NCBI GenBank assembly: GCA_025356275.1
Contig: JANXUK010000121.1
Location: forward strand, 1 to 64,000
Reading direction: 5' to 3'
Source of the DNA: Sphingomonadales bacterium
Lineage (GTDB): Bacteria > Pseudomonadota > Alphaproteobacteria > Sphingomonadales > Sphingomonadaceae
DNA length: 64,000 bases
The number at the start of each line of letters is the position of its first letter. Position 1 is the stretch's first letter. Positions 39,631 to 48,531 of the stretch are shown here, one piece after another. The notes under the pieces were generated by a model. That model did no database searches and was not told the DNA's origin. It saw nothing but the letters and a program-made list of their open reading frames with translations. The translations under genes were made by a program, and so were the position numbers.

Positions 39631-40989
39631 ATGGTAACAGCCTCCGTGTGGCAGCGTAGAGGATGGCGTTACGTGATGAACCAGATGGGCATGCGCGCAC
39701 CTTATCCCCCAGCCTGGCGGGCGTGGTCGCTGGTCGCGGTTCTGGTCGCGGCTTACGCTGTGTCCTTTGTCGACCGGCAGATTCTGGGTCTGTTGGTCCA
39801 GGATCTGCGCCGCGATCTGGTCATCAGCGATTCGCAGATCGGGTTGCTGCAAGGGCCGGCGTTCGGTCTGTTCTATGCGGTGATGGGCCTGCCGTTCGGG
39901 TGGCTGGCCGACCGTGTGCATCGCCCCCGGCTGATCGCGGCGGGGTTGATCCTGTGGACGCTGATGACGCTGCTGGGCGGAATGTCCAGCAGCTTTGCGA
40001 TGTTGTTCCTGACGCGGATCGGGGTGGGCGTGGGCGAGGCAGCGCTGGTGCCGGCGGCGGTCACCCTGCTTGCCGACAGTTTTGCGCCAACCCGGCGCGC
40101 CTTGCCGCTTGCGGTGTTCACGGCGGGCATTTCGGTTGGGGCGGGGCTGGCGCTGATTCTGGGCGGAGGACTGATCGCTTTCGCGCGGGACGGAGTGGCC
40201 GGCCTGCCGCTGATCGGTGGCTGGCTGGCGCATCGCGCGGCGTGGCAGGTGGTGCTGATCCTTGCCGGGCTGGCCGGGGTGCCCATCGCGGCAGTGATCG
40301 CGGCGATCCCGGACCGGACAAGGGGCAGCCAACCGGTATTCGGCGCGGCGCCCGAACCGCTGATCGCGCATCTGCGCCACCATCGCGCATTATTCGTCCC
40401 GCTGCTCGCTGGAACGTCGTTGCTGTACCTGTTTGCCAACGCTTTTTCGAGCTGGATGCCGGCGCTGTTCATACGCGGCTTTGGCTGGGCACAGGCCACC
40501 GTCGGCTTGCGGCTTGGGGTGCTGATCCTGATCGGCGCGTTGGCCGGCAATTTGCTGAGCGGCGGCATCGCGGCGCGGCTGACCCGGCACGGGCGGGCCA
40601 ATGGCGCACTGTTGGTGATGATCGGCGGGGCGACGCTGCTGGCACCGCTGGCGGTGATCGGCCCGCTGGCGCGCGATCCATTGACGGCCCAAATCGCGGT
40701 GCTGCTGATCTATTTTGCCATCGCGCTGTGCTTTGGCGTTGCGACGGCGGCGGTGGTCGCGGTCACCCCGGCACCGCTGCGCGGGCGGATGGTGGCGCTG
40801 TATCTGATGCTGGGCAATCTGATCGGGCTGGGGTTTGGTCCGTTGGGAGTGGGATTGATCCTCCAGCATGTGTTGCGCGACGAGTCGGCGGTTGGGCTAG
40901 CGCTGGCGCTGATCGCGGCACCCAGCGTGCTGATCGGCACCGGGTTGCTGTACCGCGCGCGCGCTGCCTATGCCGCAAGGGCCGGATAA
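39631..40989 (+). CDS. MFS transporter (spinster-like)
   Basis: SFVDRQILGLLVQDLRRDLVISDSQIGLLQGPAFGLFYAVMGLPFGWLADRVHR. Confidence 0.88.
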   Translation: MVTASVWQRRGWRYVMNQMGMRAPYPPAWRAWSLVAVLVAAYAVSFVDRQILGLLVQDLRRDLVISDSQIGLLQGPAFGLFYAVMGLPFGWLADRVHRPRLIAAGLILWTLMTLLGGMSSSFAMLFLTRIGVGVGEAALVPAAVTLLADSFAPTRRALPLAVFTAGISVGAGLALILGGGLIAFARDGVAGLPLIGGWLAHRAAWQVVLILAGLAGVPIAAVIAAIPDRTRGSQPVFGAAPEPLIAHLRHHRALFVPLLAGTSLLYLFANAFSSWMPALFIRGFGWAQATVGLRLGVLILIGALAGNLLSGGIAARLTRHGRANGALLVMIGGATLLAPLAVIGPLARDPLTAQIAVLLIYFAIALCFGVATAAVVAVTPAPLRGRMVALYLMLGNLIGLGFGPLGVGLILQHVLRDESAVGLALALIAAPSVLIGTGLLYRARAAYAARAG

Positions 40990-41052
40990 TGCCCGCCACG
41001 CGGGCAAGGCTGCGGCGCATCGACCGCGTGCGCCCATGCCCGCTAAGGGGAG

Positions 41053-41994
41053 GTGATGCTGCGCTGTTTCGCTCTTGCCCTGTTGTCCCTCCTGCTCGCC
41101 GGTTGCGCAACCATGCGCCAACCGCCCGCCGACACCCCGGCGATGGTCCGCATCGCGCCGGGCCGGTTCGTAGCGGGCAGCGACCGGGCCGAGACCGATG
41201 CCGTCCATTACCCCGCCATCAACGCCGCGCGCGAACAGCCGGCCCGCATGGTTGTGGTCGAACGCGCCTTCGCCATCGGCCGCACCGAAGTGACACGCGG
41301 CCAGTTCGCGCGCTTCGCCGCAGCGACCGGGTGGAAGCCTGACGGGCCGTGCAGTTTCCAGGTCGACGGCCCGCCGGTGCACTGGGCCATGGATCTGGCG
41401 CATGATTGGCAGCATCCGGGCTTTGCCCAGACCGATGCGCATCCGGTGGTCTGCGTCAATCTTGCCGACGCCGAGGCCTATGCCGTGTGGCTCAGCAAGC
41501 GGACCGCGCGGCATTTTCGCCTACCTTCGGGCACCGAGTGGGAATATGCCGCGCGTGCCGGAACTGTCACGCCGGTCTATTGGGGCGGCGCGGTGCCGAC
41601 CGATGCCTGCGCCTATGCCAATGTGCTGGATGTCAGCGATATACGCGCGCATCTGGGCGGCAAAGCCGACCCGGCGCTGACCTTTCCCTGCGATGACCGC
41701 TATCCCGAGACCGCGCCGGTGGCCTCTTTCAAGCCCAATGCTTGGGGGCTGTATGACATGATCGGCAATGTCTGGGAGATGACGCTGGACTGTCTCAACC
41801 CGGCGCAGACCGACGCCCCCCGCGACACCGCGCCGCGCCTGACCGGGGATTGCCGCTCGCATATCGATCGCGGTGCGTCATGGGACAATACGCGCAAATA
41901 TGTACGCGCCGCGGCCCAGCATCCCGATCTGGTCGGCGCGCGCACGGCAGTGCTTGGCTTTCGGCTGGTCGAGGACCTGGCTTCGTCGCCCTAG
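41053..41994 (+). CDS. FGE/SUMF1-fold lipoprotein, paralog 4
   Basis: LLLAGCATM lipobox; FAIGRTEVTRGQFARFAAATGW; FRLPSGTEWEYAARAGT; DRGASWDNTRKYVRAAA. Confidence 0.88.
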   Translation: MMLRCFALALLSLLLAGCATMRQPPADTPAMVRIAPGRFVAGSDRAETDAVHYPAINAAREQPARMVVVERAFAIGRTEVTRGQFARFAAATGWKPDGPCSFQVDGPPVHWAMDLAHDWQHPGFAQTDAHPVVCVNLADAEAYAVWLSKRTARHFRLPSGTEWEYAARAGTVTPVYWGGAVPTDACAYANVLDVSDIRAHLGGKADPALTFPCDDRYPETAPVASFKPNAWGLYDMIGNVWEMTLDCLNPAQTDAPRDTAPRLTGDCRSHIDRGASWDNTRKYVRAAAQHPDLVGARTAVLGFRLVEDLASSP

Positions 41995-42190
41995 AACTTG
42001 GCGAAGGAGCCCCCAAACTCGATCGCGGGGAACACCTCGTTCAGATATTTTCGGTCGAGCGCATTGTTGGCAAAGACGGCAAGTGTCCAGCGGTCCGTCG
42101 CCACCGCCACCCACAGGTCGAGCACGCCGAACGCCTCGCGCCGGGTGATGGCATAATTGGCGATGCCCACGAATGCCGGCACGGCCAGAG
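41991..42190 (-). pseudogene. C-terminal remnant of a TonB-dependent receptor
   Basis: VGIANYAITRREAFGVLDLWVAVATDRWTLAVFANNALDRKYLNEVFPAIEFGGSFAKF*; no upstream barrel; boundary approximate. Confidence 0.65.
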
Positions 42191-42381
42191 TGGGGGATGC
42201 GCCCGATTGCGCGGCAGACCGGATGGCGGGGGGCCGCCGACAATCCGCCACCCTCATAACCGGTTCGGGCTATATATTGTATACACAAAAACCGTCGAGC
42301 GTTGCCTTGCGTGCCTCAGAACCGGCGATATTCAGCGGGCCTGGGCCACCCCGACGCCACAAATTGTGCGCGAATCATGCA

Positions 42382-43032
42382 TCACCCGACGGGGCGCTTC
42401 TGCTCGCTGCGATAGACGTGCAGTGCGCGGCGGATATGCGCCGTCATCACCGCGCTGGCCCATTCGGCGTCACGCTGGGCCAGCGCGGTGGTCAGTTCGA
42501 TGTGCTCCGCCAAGCTGCGCGCCAACTGTTCGCCGTCATAGCGCATCGCGGTGTGATGCACGATCGGCTGGAGCACCAGCCGGTTGAGCATCTTGGCCAG
42601 TTGATGCGAGGCGGCAGCCTGGATGACCAGCCCGTGAAACTCCGCATTCATCGCCAAAAAGGTGTCGACATCCGGGCTGGCGCGGTCGATCGCTTTGGCG
42701 ATAATGGTCGAATTCGCCTGCATCGCGCCCAGAATACCCGGCGTGACCCGTTCAGCCGCGCGCGCCGCCGCATACCCTTCAAGCATCGTGCGCAGGGTAA
42801 ACAGCTCGTCGATATCGGCTGCGGACCACTTGCTGACGAAGGACCGCTGGCTGTCGCTGCGCTGGATGAACATCTCCGCCTCCAGCCGGTGCATTGCATC
42901 GCGGACCGGGGTACGCGACACACCGCAATGGTCGGCCAGATCCTCCTCCTTGACCTGCGCCCCGGGGGCCAGCACGCCGGTCAGGATCATCTGACGGATC
43001 CGGGCATAGGCAAGATCGCTGGCCCTGGACAT
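42382..43032 (-). CDS. GntR-family (FCD) transcriptional regulator
   Basis: LAYARIRQMILTGVLAPGAQVKEEDLADHCGVSRTPVRDAMHRLEAE. Confidence 0.92.
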   Translation of the reverse strand: MSRASDLAYARIRQMILTGVLAPGAQVKEEDLADHCGVSRTPVRDAMHRLEAEMFIQRSDSQRSFVSKWSAADIDELFTLRTMLEGYAAARAAERVTPGILGAMQANSTIIAKAIDRASPDVDTFLAMNAEFHGLVIQAAASHQLAKMLNRLVLQPIVHHTAMRYDGEQLARSLAEHIELTTALAQRDAEWASAVMTAHIRRALHVYRSEQKRPVG

Positions 43033-43167
43033 TTCGCGCTCCTGATCCCCGCGCCTGATCGTCGGATTTGGCGGCCGCCGCCAGCTTGCCTGCCGGAGCA
43101 AATGGATACAAGAGCGCGATGCACGATCACGCCATTCGTCCGCTCACGCGATAAATCCCGCTTGCAA

Positions 43168-43179
43168 AATGTATACATT
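43168..43179. promoter_or_regulatory. Perfect palindrome AATGTATACATT, candidate GntR/FCD operator
   Basis: Between the divergent GntR gene and HMG-CoA lyase; a related TTGTATACACAA is at 42277..42288. Confidence 0.6.
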
Positions 43180-43235
43180 GGATCTTAGGGGCAAGGTGCC
43201 CGGCGCAATGGCGGGCACCGGGCGGAGAGCGTGGC

Positions 43236-44156
43236 ATGGCCGGCACAATCGAGATCGTCGAAGTGGGACCGCGCGACGGTTTGCAGAACGAGGCGCTGCT
43301 GGTGTCCACCGCCGATAAGGTGGCGCTGGTCGCCCATGCGGTTGCCGCCGGGGCGCGGCGGATCGAGGTGGCCAGCTTCGTCAACCCCGCCCGCGTGCCG
43401 CAAATGGCCGATGCCGAAGCGGTGGTCGCCGCGCTACCGTTCGATGGCCCCACCTATATCGGCCTGGTGCTCAACCGGCGCGGGGCGCTGCGGGCGCTGG
43501 CGACCAGAGTGCACCAGCTGGGCGCGGTCTGCGTCGCGACCGACAGTTTCGCGATGCGCAACCAAGGTCAGCTCAGCGACGAATCGCTGGACATCGCGAT
43601 CGGGGTCGTCGGCCTCGCCCATGCGGGCGGGCGCAGCGGCCAGATCACCATCGCCGCCGCCTTCGGCTGTCCGTTCGAGGGGGAGGTTGATCCGGCCCGC
43701 GTCGTCGCGATGGCCCGGCGCGCTGCGGCCAGCGGTGCCGTCGAAGTGACGCTGGCCGACACTATCGGGGTCGCGGTGCCGGCCGAGGTCAGGGCGCTGG
43801 TCCATGCGGTGCGCGCCGCCATCGCGCCGCTGCCGGTGCGGGTCCACCTGCACAACACCCGTAACACCGGCATGGCCAATGTCTGGGCGGCGGTGGAAGC
43901 GGGGGCGACGACCATCGATGCCGCAATCGGGGGTCTTGGCGGATGCCCGTTCGCGCCGGGTGCCGCCGGCAATGTCGCGACCGAGGATGTGGTCTACCTG
44001 CTGGAACGGTCGGACATCCGCACCGGGCTCGATCTGGATACGCTGATCGGCGGGGCGGGGTGGCTGAGCGGGGTGATGGGCCGCGCGCTGCCGGGGATGG
44101 TCTCCAAGGCCGGGCGGTTTCCAGCTGCACCGACCAACGTGGCCGGTTTGGCATGA
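43236..44156 (+). CDS. Hydroxymethylglutaryl-CoA lyase
   Basis: IEIVEVGPRDGLQNEALLVSTADKVALV; HLHNTRNTGMANVWAAVEAGATTIDAAIGGLGGCPFAPGAAGNVATEDVVYLLE. Confidence 0.92.
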   Translation: MAGTIEIVEVGPRDGLQNEALLVSTADKVALVAHAVAAGARRIEVASFVNPARVPQMADAEAVVAALPFDGPTYIGLVLNRRGALRALATRVHQLGAVCVATDSFAMRNQGQLSDESLDIAIGVVGLAHAGGRSGQITIAAAFGCPFEGEVDPARVVAMARRAAASGAVEVTLADTIGVAVPAEVRALVHAVRAAIAPLPVRVHLHNTRNTGMANVWAAVEAGATTIDAAIGGLGGCPFAPGAAGNVATEDVVYLLERSDIRTGLDLDTLIGGAGWLSGVMGRALPGMVSKAGRFPAAPTNVAGLA

Positions 44157-44551
44157 GCTGTCGTCCGGGCATCGATGTGCGCTGCAACCTCCCCGATCTA
44201 CTTCTGCCAAAGCCGGCATCGGTGCGCTTCTCCCTGACCCGCGATCCGGCGCTGGTCGGCAAGGCGGTGGCGCAGGGGCTGGTCACGGTTGCGGGCTCGC
44301 GGCGTTACGGGGTGGTGATCGCCAATGGCATCGTCGATCAACCGGCGACAGCTGCGCCGAGAACCGCCATGCGGTCGGCCCGGCCCAGGACGCTGGCCTT
44401 GTTCGATCGCGCCTCGTTCGATCGCCGCGGCGAGATCGACGTGCTGCCCGCCGATTATCTGACCGAAACCGGGCTGCCGGCGCCGCGCCAGCGGTTATGG
44501 GCGCATGCCGCCACAGTCACATGTCAGGAGATGCGCAATGCAGACCAATGA
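44153..44551 (+). pseudogene. C-terminal remnant of a hydantoinase B/oxoprolinase-type protein
   Basis: LTRDPALVGKAVAQGLVTVAGSRRYGVVIANGIVDQPATAAPRTAMR resembles a HyuB C-terminus; overlaps both neighbours. Confidence 0.5.
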
Positions 44552-45758
44552 GGGCGCGCTTAGTGAAGGCGCGCTCAATGAAGGCGCACTCAGGGACATC
44601 AGGGTGATCGAGCTGGGCCAGCTGATCGCCGGGCCGTTCTGCGGGCAATTGCTGGGCGATATGGGCGCCGATGTGATCAAGGTGGAGCCGCCCGGCGCCG
44701 GCGACCCGATGCGGGCCTGGGGGCGCGGCGAGCATCAGTTGTGGTGGGAAGTGGTGGCGCGCAACAAGCGTTCGGTCTCGGCCAATCTGCGCGTGGCGGC
44801 GGGGCAGGATCTGGTGCGCCGGCTGGTCGTCGATGCCGATATCCTGATCGAGAATTTCAAGCCGGGCACGATGGAGAAATGGAACCTCGGCCCCGATGTG
44901 CTGCATGCGATCAATCCGCGGCTGATCATTGTGCGGGTCTCGGGCTATGGCCAGACCGGGCCCTATGCGTCGCGCGCCGGCTTTGGCGGGATTGGCGAGG
45001 CAATGGGCGGGTGGCGCTATATCGTCGGCGATCCCGACCGCCCACCCAGCCGGATGGGTCTGTCGATCGGGGACAGTCTGGCGGCGACCTATGGCTGTAT
45101 GGGCGCGCTGGCGGCGCTCCATGCGCGCGAGCGTACCGGGGTCGGACAGGTGATCGACAGCGCGCTGTACGAGGCGGTGTTGCAAATTACCGAAAGCCTG
45201 ATCCCCGAATATGCCACCTCGGGCTATATTCGTGAGCGTTCGGGCTCGGCGCTGCCCGGGATTGCGCCGTCCAACGTCTATCGCTGTTCGGATGGCGAGT
45301 TTCTGATCGGCGCCAATCAGGATGCGGTGTTCGCGCGGCTGTGCACCGCGATGGGTCAGCCGGGGTTGGCCACCGATCCGCGCTATGCCGATCATATCGC
45401 GCGCGGCGTGCGGCAGCAGGAGCTCGACGCGCTGATCGAACGCTGGACCAGCCAGCATACAATTGCCGAGGTCGAGCGGCTGATGGTCGCGCATAGCGTG
45501 CCGGCGGGCGTGATGTATCGCGCGCCAGAGATGCTGGAGGATCCGCATTTTGCTGCGCGCGATGCGATAGTGACGATGGATCACCCCCGTTGGGGCACGC
45601 TGAAAATGCAGAACAGCTTTCCCAAGCTGTCCGCAACGCCCAGCACGGTGCGGTCGGTTGCGCCGCAGGTGGTCGGTCAGGACAATGCCGAGGTCTATGG
45701 CGCGCTCGGCCTGTCGCCGGGCGATCTGGCCGCGCTGAAGGCGCAGGGCGCGATCTGA
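44538..45758 (+). CDS. CaiB/BaiF-family (class III) CoA transferase
   Basis: IRVIELGQLIAGPFCGQLLGDMGADVIKVEPPGAGDPMRAWG; RLGGYGQTGPYA-like VSGYGQTGPYASRAGFGGIGEAMGG. Confidence 0.93.
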   Translation: MQTNEGALSEGALNEGALRDIRVIELGQLIAGPFCGQLLGDMGADVIKVEPPGAGDPMRAWGRGEHQLWWEVVARNKRSVSANLRVAAGQDLVRRLVVDADILIENFKPGTMEKWNLGPDVLHAINPRLIIVRVSGYGQTGPYASRAGFGGIGEAMGGWRYIVGDPDRPPSRMGLSIGDSLAATYGCMGALAALHARERTGVGQVIDSALYEAVLQITESLIPEYATSGYIRERSGSALPGIAPSNVYRCSDGEFLIGANQDAVFARLCTAMGQPGLATDPRYADHIARGVRQQELDALIERWTSQHTIAEVERLMVAHSVPAGVMYRAPEMLEDPHFAARDAIVTMDHPRWGTLKMQNSFPKLSATPSTVRSVAPQVVGQDNAEVYGALGLSPGDLAALKAQGAI

Positions 45759-45794
45759 TCGCGGCGGGGCAGGCGTTTGGCGGCCGAATCGCGC

Positions 45795-46400
45795 CTGGCG
45801 CTGCTGCTGAGCGACATCGTGTGCCCTATCTGACGCCGGGTTCGTCGCGGTATGCACCGGTTTTCGCCGATGCGCTGGTGTCAGCGCGCGCTTGGCCGGG
45901 TTCGCGCGGGCGCGAGGCAGACCAGCGGTTTTTCCAATGTGGTGTATCAGCCGGGCGGTACCGATCGCAGGCTGTTTTACCGGAAAGTGCCGGCGCTGGG
46001 ACGCGTTTCGGCGGGGCGGCTCAAGCAGTGGCGGGGGCGGCGATTTCCCGCCGACGCCGCAGGCCGATCAGACAGTGGTGACCAGGCAATATGCCTCGAC
46101 GTTTTTCGTACCTCGCTGGCTGCAAATTTGCACGCGATGCGGATCGACACCGGGGTGACCAACAGCATTTCGACCTCGGGCGATGTGCAGGCGAGCACCC
46201 GGGATGCGATGCGGCCCGCCTTCACACCTTTTGTGGTGCGGGGAGGGATGCGCAGACCGTGACCCGCGCCCGCACGCGGACCATCTGTTCGATATGCCGA
46301 CCCAATGCGGCGGAGGGGCCGGCGCGGCGGAGATTGCTGGATTGGCTCAGTTGGGGGCGCGGGGCAGGCGCGGTAAAGCTGGCGGCCTATGACGTTCAGT
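45795..46400 (+). pseudogene. Isochorismatase-family cysteine hydrolase, degraded by several frameshifts
   Basis: Fragments in different frames: VVYQPGGTDRRLFYRKVPALGR, DFPPTPQADQTVVTRQYAS, RTSLAANLHAMRIDTGVTNSISTSGDVQASTRDAMRPAFTPFVV, DRDPRPHADHLFDMPTQ. Confidence 0.75.
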
Positions 46401-47069
46401 GAGGCGAGGCATCCCAGGTTCGCTGAATATGCGATGGCACGCGTGGCCCGTGGTAGCCGCATTTTGGCGGCATCGGGCGTGCACATGGCGCGAAAACATG
46501 GCCAGGGACATCACCGGCACGACCGACCCATACGGTACGACGCATAGGCGCTGTGGCGATGGAGCATCGCGCCAATAGTGGGAACCGGTTTTTGGCAAAC
46601 AGCGACGCGACAACAAACAGCCAGAGCGGGCGACTGCGCCAGATTTAACGCAGCCTGCTTTAGCTGCGCGCTACTCCCTCACCGGTCGGGTCGGCCAGCC
46701 CGGCGCAGCGTTCGATACGGCCAGTCTTGATCAGCCCGGCGCAACTCCCGCGTCAGTCTTTCGCTATGACCGGCCGCAGGTCATGTCGCCGAAGCGGGTC
46801 GCGGCGAGGGGCCGACCGCGTGATCGCAGACATGGGCCAGAGCAAATTGGCGGGCCCGCAACGCGGCGGCTGGCGGTAATCGCGCCAGCTCGGTGGCTTG
46901 GCCATTGTCGAATTGCGGCAGCGGCGCGACAGATGGGAGCGGCGACCATCGGCCATGGCGGCGCGCTGGGCCAGGCGTCGGGCAGATCAGATCGCGTGCG
47001 TGCGCAGCTCCGGCACTCCTCGCCGGCATCGCCGGAATCGCCGGTACGCTCACCGCAGGCGAAATCTGG

Positions 47070-47447
47070 CGCTGCGCCCTGGGCGGGTGGCGCGATAATC
47101 CCGACGACCCGGCTCACCAGCTCGCCGGGCGTGGCTGGCTGCAGAGCACATTACGCGTAGCGCGATAAGGCGCGAGCCCACCGTCATCGGCGCCGTCACG
47201 CAGGGTAAGCATCAACACCGGCACCTTGAACAGCTTCGCTTTGCGGTGCAATTCGCGCAATATGTCACCACCGCCAATCCCGGGCATATCATCAGCGAGG
47301 ATCAACAGGTCGGACGGGCGAAAACACACCGCCGCCAGCGCCTCGCGTCCGTCGCGGCAATGTCCCACGACATAGGCGCATGGACCAGCGCACCGCAGAC
47401 CGCAGCGCAGAAAGCTCCGTCGCCATCGGCAAGGAGGATGCGTTTCA
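47070..47447 (-). pseudogene. Response-regulator receiver domain, frameshifted
   Basis: MKRILLADGDGAFCAAVCGALVHA | AYVVGHCRDGREALAAVCFRPSDLLILADDMPGIGGGDILRELHRKAKLFKVPVLMLTLRDGADDGGLAPYRATRNVLC | QPATPGELVSRVVGIIAP across frames. Confidence 0.7.
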
Positions 47448-47513
47448 TGCGGGGAGACTCGGCGGCATTGCTTCAACCGCGCAGATCTACCCCAAAATCC
47501 GACCAATTTCCTA

Positions 47514-47683
47514 CTAGTGGTTCGTTTCCGACATTTGGTCCCCTATCCCCACAACGCGCGTCTATAATGTTGGAAACATAAGGGCCACTAGCAAACTTAT
47601 GATTCTAGTGGATTTTACGATTTTGACATTTGCAGATGCATCCCAACCGCCAGGGGATGCAAATGTCAAAAGCAATCCACTAG
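47514..47683. repeat. Bipartite palindromic intergenic element, copy D (hairpins 47514..47591 and 47605..47683)
   Basis: CTAGTGGTTCGTTTCCGACATT...GGCCACTAG; CTAGTGGATTTTACGATTTTGACATTTGCAGATGCATCC...GGATGCAAATGTCAAAAGCAATCCACTAG. Confidence 0.92.
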
Positions 47684-48087
47684 CGCGCGCGGAGGCGGAA
47701 ATCCTCTACCGGCACGCCCCCGATCAGATGTTCCTGGATAATCCGCTCCAGCACCGGCTCGGTGCAGCTATGATACCACACGCCCTCTGGCCAGACCACC
47801 GCGATCGGGCCGGCGAAGCAGACCTTGAGACAATCGGCCTTGCTGCGGTGGATGCCGGCGCCCCCCGACCCCGATGGCCCGGTCAGCCCCAATTGCTTGA
47901 GCCGGCGCTTGAGGTAGTTCCAGGCCGGTGCGCCGACATCGCGCGTACAGCACTCACCCTTCTGCGGCTCGGCACAAAGCAGGATGTGGCGCCGGATGCC
48001 GCCGCCTCCGGGCGTCTCGCCCACTTTGGCCAGCGCATCGGCGGCGAGCGCAATTGCGGCGGGGGCAATGTCGGCAGATGTGGTCAT
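47680..48087 (-). CDS. (2Fe-2S) ferredoxin domain protein
   Basis: [14 protein letters not shown]...[43 protein letters not shown]. Confidence 0.88.
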   Translation of the reverse strand: MTTSADIAPAAIALAADALAKVGETPGGGGIRRHILLCAEPQKGECCTRDVGAPAWNYLKRRLKQLGLTGPSGSGGAGIHRSKADCLKVCFAGPIAVVWPEGVWYHSCTEPVLERIIQEHLIGGVPVEDFRLRAR

Positions 48088-48512
48088 CGCAGCATCCATG
48101 GCTTCACGCTTTCGATAAAGGCCGCAGGCAGCGGCACCGGCGTGCCGTCCGCCACGCAGACCATAGCCGAGGTCGCGAAACCCAACACCCGTTCGTCCTG
48201 AATCAACAGCTGGCAGATGCGAAAGCTGCTCCGCCCCAGTTCCAGCGCGCCGACATACACCGCGATCGGCGCCGGATAATAGGCCTGTGCCAGATATTCG
48301 ATGCCAAAGCTGACCATCATCGCGCTGCGCCCGGTCAGCGCCTGGGCATAGCCGCTGGCGTGGTGAAAGCGCACGCGGGCGTCCTCGCACATCGCGGCCA
48401 GCGCGACATTGTTGATGTGCCGGTCGACGTCCATATCGGCAAAGCGCGTGGCGATGTCGCAGTGGAACGGATAGCGCGCGGGGTTCAGCAGGGTGGGGTC
48501 GGGCTTTGGCAT
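48084..48512 (-). CDS. Acyl-CoA thioesterase (4-hydroxybenzoyl-CoA thioesterase/hot-dog family)
   Basis: [34 protein letters not shown]. Confidence 0.88.
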   Translation of the reverse strand: MPKPDPTLLNPARYPFHCDIATRFADMDVDRHINNVALAAMCEDARVRFHHASGYAQALTGRSAMMVSFGIEYLAQAYYPAPIAVYVGALELGRSSFRICQLLIQDERVLGFATSAMVCVADGTPVPLPAAFIESVKPWMLR

Positions 48513-48531
48513 CGCAGGGCAGGCTTGGGCC

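Noticed and set aside
46753-47168. Several 60-125-aa ORFs in 46.7-47.2 kb as real genes
   Set aside because: Mutually overlapping in all frames, no start context or motifs; better explained as decayed sequence.
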